Below are positions 35,505-45,360 of a stretch of 64,000 nucleotides of DNA, one piece after another. The position numbers were made by a program, and so were the translations under genes. Origin of the DNA: SIG307 sp964609025 (GTDB taxonomy: Bacteria; Bacillota; Clostridia; Lachnospirales; Lachnospiraceae); NCBI GenBank assembly GCA_964609025.1, contig CAZSQM010000005.1, forward strand, positions 1 through 64,000, in the 5' to 3' direction. The notes beneath the pieces were generated by a model. That model ran no database searches, was not told where the DNA came from, and saw only the letters and a list, made by a program, of their open reading frames with translations. The first letter of the stretch is position 1; every line of letters begins with the position of its first letter.

Positions 35505-36691
35505 ATTCCTTCTTCCTCCATCTGTTCCAGAATAATCTCTCCCAGCAGTTTTCCCTCTACTTTTCCGTCAAACTCAGCACAAATATACTTTCTGATATAG
35601 TCAAAATAAACCTGTTCCGATATTTGAAAGTATTCATCTACCTGTTCCTTCGTATAGCTCCCCGAAACATTTAACACCGGCTTTCCAAGCTTTGCCGCGA
35701 TTCTCCGAATGATCTGCGCACCGCTGATAAAATCACGTTCAATCGCATCGCATGTAACAAAGACAATCGGCTTCTGATAGGTTATGAGGTAGCTAAGGCT
35801 ATTGCTCTTATGGTAAATCGCAAACTCCGCATCCCGAACTAAAACACCGGTCTGGTATTTTATAATCGTGCGGTTTTTAAAGAACCTTCCGTTTTCTCCA
35901 TACTCTGCCTTCGGGTGTGCTGCCACAATTACCTTTAGCTTATAGCTTTCTTCGATAAACTCAAAGAAACGTTCCAAATCCCTGTAATACTCCTCCGCAT
36001 TTATCCGGATTCCGCTTCCGATCAAATCCGGATGAAAGGGCAGATACTCATCAATATATACACAATACTTCTCCGATATAATTCTCGGCTCCTCCTTCAG
36101 CCGGAGGCACATATCGTAATCATTGGTATGCGCATAAATCAACTGCGTTTTTTCGGTACACATCTGCTCCTTATAAAACTGTCGGATGGAATTCTCCTCC
36201 GTACCGCATCCCAGAACAAATGTTGCCGGCTTAAAACGAAACAGGCCCTTCGGAATTCGCAGGCTAAGGGAATACTTTATCCGCTTCCATGAAATCTGTC
36301 GGAAATACGCCTTTGCTCTTTCCCGCATCGGCGCAACAATATCCTGCGATATCATCATATAAAAGTAATCCAGATTTCTCCTAGTGATTTCCCGGTAAAT
36401 AAACCTTCTGTCCGGTCTGTAATTTACCACACAAAGAATCAGCGCGTCCTTCGGAATACTCCGTATCGCGGTCCGTATCTCTTCCTTGCTCATACAGCGT
36501 ACATAGCCCTTTTCCTCATAATTCATCAGGTCCTTTGTTACCCGCTCGTATAAAACCGGCATCAAAACAGGAGAAAAGTCATACGCTTTCACTTTCACTC
36601 CGTTTTCTTCCAAAATATCAAGCCCGTACCGCTGATAGATTCTGTTCTGTAACGGAAACTCCGCCAGAAAACATAATGTAGTATACTTCAC
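35501..36691 (-). CDS. Unrecognised polysaccharide-operon protein
   Basis: A 396-residue soluble protein I cannot name. No signal peptide or transmembrane segment is visible. The C-terminal half (LKVIVAAHPKAEYGEN..., then AIYHKSNSLSYLITYQKPIVFVT) resembles the acceptor or donor domain of GT-B-type transferases, especially the HPK..E and S.S..Y.I...P pattern of sialyl- or polysialyltransferase-like proteins. It follows the flippase gene by one base, so it is surely in the operon. A glycosyltransferase role is plausible but unproven. Confidence 0.5.
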   Translation of the reverse strand: MKYTTLCFLAEFPLQNRIYQRYGLDILEENGVKVKAYDFSPVLMPVLYERVTKDLMNYEEKGYVRCMSKEEIRTAIRSIPKDALILCVVNYRPDRRFIYREITRRNLDYFYMMISQDIVAPMRERAKAYFRQISWKRIKYSLSLRIPKGLFRFKPATFVLGCGTEENSIRQFYKEQMCTEKTQLIYAHTNDYDMCLRLKEEPRIISEKYCVYIDEYLPFHPDLIGSGIRINAEEYYRDLERFFEFIEESYKLKVIVAAHPKAEYGENGRFFKNRTIIKYQTGVLVRDAEFAIYHKSNSLSYLITYQKPIVFVTCDAIERDFISGAQIIRRIAAKLGKPVLNVSGSYTKEQVDEYFQISEQVYFDYIRKYICAEFDGKVEGKLLGEIILEQMEEEGI

Positions 36692-36692
36692 A

Positions 36693-38111
36693 CTACCTGC
36701 CCTCCTTATATATCTTTTTCATCACACTCATATTCTTCCAAAAGTAGACGCCAAACAAAAGAAGCAGAACTGCGAATACCGTATATCTTACCGCCGCATT
36801 CGGATAATGATATACCATAAAAGCCGAAATCAAAAATACCAGAACACCGTCTAACGCTATCGTCCGCACCGGAAAAGCGTCGTTTCCGATTTTTCGGTAA
36901 ATCAACACATAATTCAGACCCGCCAGCACCATATTGCAAAGAATCGTAACATAAGCGGCCGCCACATAGCCAAACCATAAAATACCGAAATAGTTCAGCG
37001 CCAGATTCAAAGCAGTCCCGATTAACGTAGTGACCGGCACCAGCTTTACCCGCTTGTAATAGGTCGCATAAGTAATCAGCAGTAAGTTTAAAAAAGAAAA
37101 ATACAGTCCCATTACAATCGGCATTAAAACAAAAACGCCCGCCTGATACTCCGGTGCCGCCATAATCCGCATAATAAGCGGTGCCATACACGAAAGTGCA
37201 ATCGTCGCCAAGCCCATGATTTTAAACATCAGCCCCATTACTCTCTTTACTTCGGAATATGCCTTTGCCTCCAGCTTCCGGTACATCCACGGATATACTC
37301 CCTGTGCAAGACAGTTCCAGAAAATCTGTAAAATAGAACCGATGGAATACGGAACGCTGTACAGACCGGCGTCGTAATCTCCGCACATTCGTTCAATCAT
37401 CAGCTTATCGGATTGTGTAAGTATCTTAAAGCCAATGAGCTGAACCAGTATCGGAAGACCGAAAGACAACGCATACTTCCAATAATCCGGCCGAATCAAT
37501 GTGCTCCATTTACGCTTTCGCATATAATAAACAAGTACGCCAAAACCGACAAGCATCGTACCGATGTTGTTTCCCACTATTTTAGCATACGCCGCCTGCT
37601 CGCGGAAAATAAATACCCCTGCCAAAGCGCAGGAAATGTTTAAAACAATATAAATAAATGTAAACAGAACCGAAGCCTTGTAATGAAACGCCAGCCGCTG
37701 ATGTGCAAAGTAGTAAGTCATGATAAGGTTTAAAAATGTTCTGACGTACAGCAACAGTTCTATTCCCGCCGGATAGGAAATTCCCAATGCCTTTAGCACA
37801 AAATGGATTCCCACAGAACCGACCGCCACCGCGATTCCTAACAGCACAATCGTCGAGGCGATATACCCCTTAATATCCTCTTTAAAATCAAAATATGCCC
37901 TGTTTATGCCGGTTCCCAAGGAAAGCGAAAGCACAATTCCGATAATGTCCTGCCATGCCATATAGGTACTTACGATACCATAGCTCTCTGGCGGCATAAG
38001 TCTGGTAAAAATCGGCGTAGTAATAAAACTCAGTGCGCTCGTGAGGAACGTACATACCAACATCCAAAAGGCAGACTTTACCGCTAAAGAATTCATCTCT
38101 TTATTGTCCAT
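36693..38111 (-). CDS. Wzx-type polysaccharide flippase
   Basis: A 472-residue member of the MOP flippase superfamily with about 13-14 predicted helices and the N-terminal FITTPIFTRLMPPESYG segment typical of Wzx/RfbX. It would move the lipid-linked repeat unit across the membrane for the Wzy-like polymerase. It lies 18 bases downstream of a family 2 glycosyltransferase gene. Confidence 0.92.
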   Translation of the reverse strand: MDNKEMNSLAVKSAFWMLVCTFLTSALSFITTPIFTRLMPPESYGIVSTYMAWQDIIGIVLSLSLGTGINRAYFDFKEDIKGYIASTIVLLGIAVAVGSVGIHFVLKALGISYPAGIELLLYVRTFLNLIMTYYFAHQRLAFHYKASVLFTFIYIVLNISCALAGVFIFREQAAYAKIVGNNIGTMLVGFGVLVYYMRKRKWSTLIRPDYWKYALSFGLPILVQLIGFKILTQSDKLMIERMCGDYDAGLYSVPYSIGSILQIFWNCLAQGVYPWMYRKLEAKAYSEVKRVMGLMFKIMGLATIALSCMAPLIMRIMAAPEYQAGVFVLMPIVMGLYFSFLNLLLITYATYYKRVKLVPVTTLIGTALNLALNYFGILWFGYVAAAYVTILCNMVLAGLNYVLIYRKIGNDAFPVRTIALDGVLVFLISAFMVYHYPNAAVRYTVFAVLLLLFGVYFWKNMSVMKKIYKEGR

Positions 38112-38129
38112 ATCATTCCCTCGAAAATT

Positions 38130-39038
38130 TTATTTTCTTATATGCAGCACTGCCAAACCATACAACACAAAGCTTTTTATTCCCCGCTTATCAAACGCAA
38201 ACGCCTTTCGGTAATGCTTCCCTGCGTCCCGGAATTGACCGGTCTTATGATAATACCGCGCCATAAGGTAATACCCGTTTTTCTGCAGGCTTTCTCGAAA
38301 CATTTGAATCTGTTTCTCCGGGTAAACCGTTTTATCAAGCCTGTCCAAATACTGAATTGCCATACTTCCCATATTCTGCATACAAAGCGCCGAGGAAAAG
38401 GTCAGACTCTCCTGATTTCTCCTGTATTCCCCTAAAATCCTGTCAATGTGGTAAAACACCGCTCCGTTATAAGCAAGCTCCAGCCACCACCGATAATCCT
38501 CTCCCCCAACCGTTTCATTCTTTAAATTGCAATAAGCTGTTATATCCGCTTTTTTCGCTACTACCGTTGAAGTCGATAACGCATTTCCATGAAGAAGCAA
38601 ATCGTCAAAATAGGGCGCCGACAGTTCTCTGTAAAGGCACGGCTTTACGCTGCCTTCTAGTGTCACTTCGTTTTCATCGCTGTAAAATACGGTGACCGCA
38701 GGGTGGGCTAAAATAGCCTTTGTAACTTCCTCTAACTTTTCCGGATACCAAATATCATCCGCGTCCAGAAAAGCCACATACTCATATGCCGCCTGCGTCA
38801 CACCCGCGTATCTGGCTGCTGCAGGTCCCGCATTGTTCTGATACAGATATCGTATTGACAATTCCGGGTGCGCCTGCCTATACGTTTCAACGACTGCTTT
38901 GGTAGAATCCACAGAACCGTCGTCAACCACTATAATTTCATACCGGGTATCGCTTTGCCCGCGCACGGATTCCAGGCACGAAACAATACATTTTTCCGCA
39001 TTATATGCAGGAATTATAATACTATAATTAACTTCCAT
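38130..39038 (-). CDS. Glycosyltransferase family 2
   Basis: A 302-residue GT-A enzyme. SIIIPAYNAEKCI and VVDDGS mark the nucleotide site, FLDADDIW is the DXD metal motif, and GGEDYRWWLELA gives the ED catalytic region. The C-terminal helical tail has no membrane helix. It adds a sugar to the growing lipid-linked repeat. Donor and acceptor are unknown. Confidence 0.92.
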   Translation of the reverse strand: MEVNYSIIIPAYNAEKCIVSCLESVRGQSDTRYEIIVVDDGSVDSTKAVVETYRQAHPELSIRYLYQNNAGPAAARYAGVTQAAYEYVAFLDADDIWYPEKLEEVTKAILAHPAVTVFYSDENEVTLEGSVKPCLYRELSAPYFDDLLLHGNALSTSTVVAKKADITAYCNLKNETVGGEDYRWWLELAYNGAVFYHIDRILGEYRRNQESLTFSSALCMQNMGSMAIQYLDRLDKTVYPEKQIQMFRESLQKNGYYLMARYYHKTGQFRDAGKHYRKAFAFDKRGIKSFVLYGLAVLHIRK

Positions 39039-39050
39039 CAGCCACGCACC

Positions 39051-41105
39051 TCACACAAACCATTTTCTGCATTCGCCGATAAGCCGATAAGCTGCCCCGT
39101 TCATTCCCTTTTTAAAACGTGCGATTGCCTCCGTATGAATGCTGTCCACCCCTCCAAGGTCAAACTGCTCCATTCCCAGCCTTTTCATCCATAATAACCC
39201 TTGAAACAAAAGCAAATTATTCGCATACAGCTTCCGTCCCAGCGCATTCGACCAGCCCACCAGATAAGTCGCCGTCTTTCCGTGAAGGTAAAACACGTCA
39301 AAAGCAATTAATTCACCTTCCTCTGTAACAGCGCATAAAACCTTCGTCTTCTTTTCGTTTTTTAAAAGCTCTCTCAGCACATTTTCCGGCGTTCCGGTAA
39401 AGTTTTTTTCCTTTTTGCTTTCGGCATATTCGGAAAGCAGTTCTTCCGGGTTCTCCCATTGAAATCTGAGCTGTAAACCGTTCTTTTCCGCCGCTGCCAA
39501 CTGGTTTCTCCATTGACTTTTCAATCCTGCACGCATCTCGGCTTCCGTTTTTTGCAAATCAATCACAGCGGAAGAAAAACCAAAATAGTCCCACATTCTA
39601 TAACCGGAAGCAAACAGCACGGTCAAATTTTCGGCAGAATATTCAATGGCAGGAGCAAACATAGAAAGGCAAAACTTTCCGAACTGTTTCCGAACCTCAT
39701 CCAATGCCATCCTTTTATGTTCCGGCGAATCATATTCCGCAATAAACAGCGGGCCGCGATTGACGCGCACTACCAATGGTATTCCGCAGACTTTTTTAAC
39801 TAATACCTGAACAAGCCCTGCTTCTTTCCCCTGATGATACAAAATGCCCCGGTGAACCTTCCAGCCCTCCGTCTGTTGCTTTACTTCGCCGTAAAACCAA
39901 TCCTGCAACATGTTTGACAGTTCCACTCTGCACAGTAACTCCGTCCACTGCTCCTCCGAAGCCGCGTCCCACACTATCTGGAACGGCGATACCTCTTCCG
40001 TTTTCCGGAAAACTTTATACTTTTTCACCAGCTCCTGCGGATTTGTCTGCGCATGAATCGGCAGGCACAGCATATTCTGTGATAAATCAAATGCCGCCTG
40101 ATGGAGTTCCGGCTCTTTTTTTAAAGCTAACGGCAAATCCGGCCAGGAACGTAACAGGTAGCCTTTCCGCAACAGGTTTTTCAAAAGCTCATCCTTATTC
40201 TTTACATTTTCTATGGAAAAAACGGCATAATAAGGACATTCTGTCTTTTCATCCACAATTTGCCTAAGCTCCGGGCATTCCTCTTTCAGCAGGAAGTCGT
40301 ACATATCCAGATTAAGACGCTTTTTATATGCGGTTTCGGCAAACATCGTTTTGGAATATGCCCTCAGAAGCTTCTCCGCGTATTTAGAAATACGTTCCTC
40401 CGGATATGCTTTCTCAACAGGTTCTCCGAAATGAACCCCGCTTGTATAGGGAATTGTACCTCCCTTATGCGTAACTAACTGTGCCGCCCTTTTGATTCTC
40501 CACAGCAGAGTTCTTCCTCGTGCATCTAAGGTATCATACTGACGGTTCAGCTGCTCTGTAATCTCTTTCTTATCAAAGGCTTTTGTTTCATTGACGCATA
40601 AAACCGCTCCGTCCGATATTCCTAACGATTTATGCGGACTATAAATCGCAAAATCTCCTCGCACTCCTACTTTTTCATGAGGATACAGCACATGAGCGCA
40701 GTCTTCTATCAACAGGCAACCTGCCTTGTCGCAAAACTGTCTTGCTCTTTCAACGTCACATCTGACGCCAAAGTAATGTACAAACAGAAAGAAATCCGGA
40801 TTTTCTCCTCCGTAAATTCCTTTTAACACGCTCCATTCCGGTTCGAGGGTCCGATTCACCGGATAGTACACAAACAAAAGCCAGTCCTCTTTTAGCTTAC
40901 CGAGTGTTTCCGCACAAAAATAGTCCGGCACCCAGCATACCACCTGCTTCTTTTGGTAGCAGCTCCGATAGGCACACAATAACTGATGGAGAGAAACCCA
41001 GCTTTCCGCATACAAATATGCAGAATCAGGGTATACTGCTTCCGTACTCTTTTCGATTCTTCCGAATAACTGCCTCCGGGAAGGAAGCGGAGAATGAGAA
41101 ATCAT
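39051..41105 (-). CDS. DegT/StrS-type aminotransferase fused to a FemAB/GNAT acyl-transfer domain
   Basis: A 684-residue two-domain protein. Residues 1 to about 375 look like a sugar aminotransferase of the DegT/DnrJ/EryC1/StrS fold I: IEDCAH with Asp135 for the PLP pyridine nitrogen and YSPHKS with Lys159 as the Schiff-base lysine. Residues about 395-684 resemble a FemAB-like GNAT acyltransferase (GLKSQWRNQLAAAEKNGL, DLGGVDSI...FKKGMNG). The pair could make an amino sugar and then acylate it with an amino acid or similar group. The ribosome site is weak. Such fusions are uncommon to my knowledge. The junction has no internal start signal. Confidence 0.8.
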   Translation of the reverse strand: MISHSPLPSRRQLFGRIEKSTEAVYPDSAYLYAESWVSLHQLLCAYRSCYQKKQVVCWVPDYFCAETLGKLKEDWLLFVYYPVNRTLEPEWSVLKGIYGGENPDFFLFVHYFGVRCDVERARQFCDKAGCLLIEDCAHVLYPHEKVGVRGDFAIYSPHKSLGISDGAVLCVNETKAFDKKEITEQLNRQYDTLDARGRTLLWRIKRAAQLVTHKGGTIPYTSGVHFGEPVEKAYPEERISKYAEKLLRAYSKTMFAETAYKKRLNLDMYDFLLKEECPELRQIVDEKTECPYYAVFSIENVKNKDELLKNLLRKGYLLRSWPDLPLALKKEPELHQAAFDLSQNMLCLPIHAQTNPQELVKKYKVFRKTEEVSPFQIVWDAASEEQWTELLCRVELSNMLQDWFYGEVKQQTEGWKVHRGILYHQGKEAGLVQVLVKKVCGIPLVVRVNRGPLFIAEYDSPEHKRMALDEVRKQFGKFCLSMFAPAIEYSAENLTVLFASGYRMWDYFGFSSAVIDLQKTEAEMRAGLKSQWRNQLAAAEKNGLQLRFQWENPEELLSEYAESKKEKNFTGTPENVLRELLKNEKKTKVLCAVTEEGELIAFDVFYLHGKTATYLVGWSNALGRKLYANNLLLFQGLLWMKRLGMEQFDLGGVDSIHTEAIARFKKGMNGAAYRLIGECRKWFV

Positions 41106-41125
41106 GAGCCTTACCAGCCTTTCCT

Positions 41126-41959
41126 TTATTCTAAAAATCCATCTAAAGTCTTACATTTTTGTCTGTATTTGATATCCAGTCCGCCTTCCAAAATGAACCT
41201 GACATATCCTGTATAATACCAGGCCAAAACGCCCTCGCGCCGCAATGCTTTCCGGGACACCGCAGGGGTATTTCGTCCCCGAATCGCCGAAAATACCAGT
41301 TCAAAATTATCCCCTGCTATCTTCATCGCTTTTTTGTCAACGCTGATTAAATCTCCAAAAGGAAACGCAAACACCGTCACGTCCTGATGCAGCTTCTCCT
41401 CTAACTTTTTCTTTGAATTCAAAATTTCCTTTTCTGCCTCCGATAATGACAGCCGGCTCACTCTTGCATGGGACAGGGTATGCGCTCCGATACAATGCCC
41501 GTTGCGTTTCATTTCCGAAAGCTGTTCCCACGTCAACGGTTTCATTGCCTCCGTAATACTACTCTCGGGAAGCAGCAAACGATCCCGGATAAAATCAACC
41601 TGTGCCTTTCGGTCGACGCAGTCCACAAAATCCGGCGGAATAAAAAATACCCCCTTGATTCCATACTTATCTAGAATTTTCGACGCCGCATCGTTTGACG
41701 CAAACCCATCGTCAAATGTCACTAACAAATTGAGCCTTGACGTTTTTACCTGCTTCGTCATAATTTTCTTACATTCCTCTACGGTAACGAAATGATACTT
41801 TTTCCGAATCAGATACTTGATTTGATTCTCAAACAAACCTAATTGGTCTTCCGGTATATCATGGTACATCAACACCCTTAATTGATTCTCATGGAGAAAC
41901 AAGCGGTTCTTCAACGCCCACAACGGCGTCAAAAAGCCCAAAAATTCTCTTTTCGTCAT
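41126..41959 (-). CDS. Polysaccharide deacetylase (NodB-like)
   Basis: A 277-residue carbohydrate esterase 4-type protein. Catalytic motifs are TFDDG (LLVTFDDGFASND) and HTLSHARVS, the Zn-binding H(S/T)xxxH variant. It has no signal peptide or obvious membrane helix, so it may act on a cytoplasmic or lipid-linked intermediate, or be exported differently. It sits between glycosyltransferase and aminotransferase genes in the operon. Confidence 0.88.
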   Translation of the reverse strand: MTKREFLGFLTPLWALKNRLFLHENQLRVLMYHDIPEDQLGLFENQIKYLIRKKYHFVTVEECKKIMTKQVKTSRLNLLVTFDDGFASNDAASKILDKYGIKGVFFIPPDFVDCVDRKAQVDFIRDRLLLPESSITEAMKPLTWEQLSEMKRNGHCIGAHTLSHARVSRLSLSEAEKEILNSKKKLEEKLHQDVTVFAFPFGDLISVDKKAMKIAGDNFELVFSAIRGRNTPAVSRKALRREGVLAWYYTGYVRFILEGGLDIKYRQKCKTLDGFLE

Positions 41960-41968
41960 AAATGCTCC

Positions 41969-43060
41969 TTAATCAATAATCATCCTTATCAGTTCTGCCC
42001 AGTTCCTTGCAAACGGCGGTTCCGGTTCCTTTAACACAGCCGCTTCAAAAACTTCTTCTCCTAAAATCGCACGTTTCATCGCCTCTGCCATTTCCGCATA
42101 ATTATCCGCATCCACAAATTTCACTTTATCATAGCTCCCCACCGTTTCATAGCTGTACGGACGTTTTGCGACAATCATCGGGTTGCCTGTACTCTTATAC
42201 TCCATCACCGGCAGTCCCCATGTTTCTAATGCAGACGTATATACAAGACAGTCCGAAGCGCGCATAACCCGAAACAGTTCTTCCCGAGGCATTGCTCCTA
42301 TCCATTCAATCTGCGGCAGGCTTCCGTACCTCTCCCGAAGCATTTCCGCATAAGAATTCTCTGTGCCGTCCAACGTAAACTGCACCTTAAAATTCCGGCA
42401 GCCTTCTTCATTCAACAGCTTCACGGCTTCCCCTACCGCCTCGAAATTTTTATAGAATCTTGCCAAGGAAGGATAAAGAAAGGTATACACTTCATTGGCA
42501 ATCCGTTTGCTTTCCGCACTTTCCTCTAATCTATTCCGAGGGACGGAAGGATTGGAAACAATCACATTCTTTACGGTCAGCAACTCTTTCATCTGTTTCC
42601 GCATCCACTCCTGCTGGACAATATAAGCAGCCGCTTTCCGTTTATTTATGGAATACACATATTTATACAGCTTCATAAACCTTACATTTCCGAATTCTTT
42701 GTAGCGCTCTTTATTTTCAAGGAACGGAAACGCAGTCTGACAGTAAGTATAAATCTTCTCCGCCTTAACATTCGGCGTAATGTCGTGTACCGACAGCCAG
42801 ATATCAATTTTTCTCTTTTTGGAATATTTTTTAAAGTACACACATTCATAATACAGTCGCTGTATATGATTTTGTACCGAAATTTCCTCTAAGGTCACAT
42901 GCTCCGCATAGTCTGAAAAAAGCGTTTTGTCAGACACGAACGCAATAATATGATATTTTTCGTCTACCTTTTGACGGATTAACGCCTCCAAAATATCATA
43001 ATAGATATTCAGAGTGCCGCCGCTTTTCAGGTTAATGCCCGACAAAACCAATGTTTTCAT
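41969..43060 (-). CDS. Glycosyltransferase family 4-like
   Basis: A 363-residue GT-B glycosyltransferase. The N-terminus LSGINLKSGGTLNIYYDIL is the acceptor-domain loop, and SALETWGLPVMEYKSTG is the E-x7-E donor motif near residue 280. It adds a sugar from a nucleotide donor, retaining mechanism expected. It is 31 bases downstream of the radical SAM gene. Confidence 0.9.
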   Translation of the reverse strand: MKTLVLSGINLKSGGTLNIYYDILEALIRQKVDEKYHIIAFVSDKTLFSDYAEHVTLEEISVQNHIQRLYYECVYFKKYSKKRKIDIWLSVHDITPNVKAEKIYTYCQTAFPFLENKERYKEFGNVRFMKLYKYVYSINKRKAAAYIVQQEWMRKQMKELLTVKNVIVSNPSVPRNRLEESAESKRIANEVYTFLYPSLARFYKNFEAVGEAVKLLNEEGCRNFKVQFTLDGTENSYAEMLRERYGSLPQIEWIGAMPREELFRVMRASDCLVYTSALETWGLPVMEYKSTGNPMIVAKRPYSYETVGSYDKVKFVDADNYAEMAEAMKRAILGEEVFEAAVLKEPEPPFARNWAELIRMIID

Positions 43061-43091
43061 CGCTACCTCTCTCTTCCTTACAACGCCGCTT

Positions 43092-44546
43092 TTATATCGT
43101 TGTCTTACGGAACAAATACTTTCTGAATGTCAAAAAGGATTTCATCGTTTTCTTAAAGTCTTCTGCGCTGGTCAAAACCTGCCCAAGCTTCATCAAAATA
43201 TAACTCGGTCTTAAATAAAGCTTTTTACGGGCATAATTGCAAAAATCAACCAGCTCCTTGCTGCTTAACTCCTCCGTTTCCAGAACGCAGTTGTGGCAGC
43301 CGTCCGGCAACAGCCATTCGTCATAACTCTTTGCACTGATGTAATGGTTTTGTTCTGCCCATTCATAGGCTTCCGTCCCCGGATATACCATCAGAGGGAA
43401 GAACTGCACGGTATCCATACGTAGCGTTTTTGCAAATGCAAGTGTTTCCAACATCGTCTGCTTGGTTTCTCCCGGATTTCCCACCATAAAGCACCCATGC
43501 ACACGAAGCTTTGCCTTTTTCGCCGCTGCATTAAACTTTCTGGACTGCTCTAAGGTAATTCCCTTATGCATATTATCCAGTATCTTCTGGCAACCGCTTT
43601 CATAGCCGACAACCAAAAGCTTACAGCCTGCCTTTTTCATCAGCACCATTGTTTCATACTGAAGGCTGACTCTTACCTGAACAACCCACTTTAACGGGAC
43701 CTTTTCCTTTATCATCAATTCGCAGAACTCCTTGACGTTTTCCTGGTCCACGGCGAAATTATCATCGTCAATCAGGATTGTCTTTACCTCAGGGAAGTTC
43801 TGAACAATAAATTTACACTCGTCAAATAAATTTTTTGCGCTTCTCTTACGATAGCCCTTCCCGAACATAACCTGAGAGTACATACAGTAAAAACACTTGG
43901 ACGGACAGCCTCTGCTTGAAAATATGCTTATCGTAGGATAAGAAACATGGGCGTAAAAATAGTCTTTAATATCAAGATACTTTTTATATACCTCGCTCAC
44001 AAACGGCAATTCATCCAAATTGTGTATATACTCACGATCCGGATTATGAACCACCTTCTCTTTTTTATAACTGATTCCCTTAACCGCTTCTATTTCCGTT
44101 TCGCCGTTGAGATACCGCATAACTTCCGGTATTGTATAGTCATATTCATGGCGTGCCACAAAATCCACATAGGCATTTTGATTCAGTATCTCTTCGGCGC
44201 ATGCCGTCGCGTGAGTTCCTACCAGACAGGTAACGGTATTCCGAAGTTTTTCCTTTACCAGCTTTGTAAACTCCAAATCCTTATTGATACTTGGAGTAGA
44301 GGTATCAATCACCGTCAAATCCGGGCAAAACTCCAACACCTGCTGCAAGGCCTGCTCTTTCTGAAGACACTTCGCCGGTGCGTCTATGATTTTAACTTCA
44401 TAACCTGCTTTATCCATAACTCCTGCCGCATAAGAAAGCCACAGCGGGAAGTATATTGTTCCGCTTTTTGTTACTGCCGGGCTTCTGGAACTCTTGGAAT
44501 ATTTGTCCAAAAACGGCGGATTTAAAAATAATACCTTTTTCTTCAT
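43092..44546 (-). CDS. B12-binding radical SAM protein
   Basis: A 484-residue cobalamin-dependent radical SAM enzyme. Residues 1-150 are a B12-binding-like Rossmann domain (VKIIDAPAK, LTVIDTSTPS, CLVGTHATA). The [4Fe-4S] cluster Cys are 214, 218 and 221 in GCPSKCFYC. The remaining barrel and C-terminal part follow in usual order. Members carry out radical methylations or ring rearrangements; some relatives act in bacterial polysaccharide and hopanoid pathways. Placement between two glycosyltransferase genes suggests it modifies a sugar of this polymer. Substrate unknown. Confidence 0.88.
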   Translation of the reverse strand: MKKKVLFLNPPFLDKYSKSSRSPAVTKSGTIYFPLWLSYAAGVMDKAGYEVKIIDAPAKCLQKEQALQQVLEFCPDLTVIDTSTPSINKDLEFTKLVKEKLRNTVTCLVGTHATACAEEILNQNAYVDFVARHEYDYTIPEVMRYLNGETEIEAVKGISYKKEKVVHNPDREYIHNLDELPFVSEVYKKYLDIKDYFYAHVSYPTISIFSSRGCPSKCFYCMYSQVMFGKGYRKRSAKNLFDECKFIVQNFPEVKTILIDDDNFAVDQENVKEFCELMIKEKVPLKWVVQVRVSLQYETMVLMKKAGCKLLVVGYESGCQKILDNMHKGITLEQSRKFNAAAKKAKLRVHGCFMVGNPGETKQTMLETLAFAKTLRMDTVQFFPLMVYPGTEAYEWAEQNHYISAKSYDEWLLPDGCHNCVLETEELSSKELVDFCNYARKKLYLRPSYILMKLGQVLTSAEDFKKTMKSFLTFRKYLFRKTTI

Positions 44547-44567
44547 CTATGTTTTCTCCTTCTGCGT

Positions 44568-45323
44568 TTAAAAAATCCGTTTTATAATTGCATTGAGCAA
44601 ATAGCCTGCTTCACAATACAGCGCATAGGGCAGGGACAGCCCCTGCTTCTCCCGAAGGCATGTAAAATAGCGCTTCGCATTCCGAACTTTATTGCCGGAA
44701 ACAGAGGTATGGTAAACCCTGTATTCCGCCAGATTTTCTTTTAGGCCATATGCGGTGTACCCTTGTTTTAAGTAATACATCCAGGTAAGCACATCCTCTA
44801 AAAAGCCCTCCTGTACCGTAATATTTTTTATCTGACTGCAATCCATCATTACCGTTAGATTCCCTATAATCGTATTCTTTAAGTATTGCTTATAGGTAAT
44901 CCGCGGAACCGCACGGAACACTTTCCTCTTACTGCTTCCCTCATGAAAAATTTCATAGGACGTAAACGTAAACGCATAATTGTGCCGCAGCATGAACTCT
45001 GTCTGCCGCTGCAATTTATCCCGCTTCCATAAATCGTCTGCATCCAAAAAAGCAATGTAACGTCCTTTTGCCTTGCTTATCGCATAATTCCGCGCCGCCG
45101 ACGCCCCCGAGTTCTTCTCCAGAGTATAAAAAGAAATCCGCGCATCTCTTTGGACGTAGGAAGCCGCAACAGCTGCCGTATTATCGGTGGAGCAGTCGTT
45201 TACAATAATCATTTCCCAATTGGAATACGTTTGTGCAAGCACACTTTCTATGGTTTCTGCAATATAAGCCGCCGCATTGTAGGCAGGGGTTATTACGGAA
45301 ACCAACGGTAATATTTCACTCAC
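44568..45323 (-). CDS. Glycosyltransferase family 2
   Basis: A 251-residue GT-A transferase with SVITPAYNAAAYI, IVNDCSTDNT and FLDADDLW (metal motif). The reading frame is open to 45416, but a GTG at 45323 with AGAGGT upstream avoids a 56-base overlap with the preceding gene, and the protein then starts VSEILPLVSV as usual. It is probably one of the sequential sugar adders of the repeat unit. Confidence 0.88.
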   Translation of the reverse strand: MSEILPLVSVITPAYNAAAYIAETIESVLAQTYSNWEMIIVNDCSTDNTAAVAASYVQRDARISFYTLEKNSGASAARNYAISKAKGRYIAFLDADDLWKRDKLQRQTEFMLRHNYAFTFTSYEIFHEGSSKRKVFRAVPRITYKQYLKNTIIGNLTVMMDCSQIKNITVQEGFLEDVLTWMYYLKQGYTAYGLKENLAEYRVYHTSVSGNKVRNAKRYFTCLREKQGLSLPYALYCEAGYLLNAIIKRIF

Positions 45324-45360
45324 AATGCTACCTCTGCTGTTTTTATAGTAGTTAATCTTT

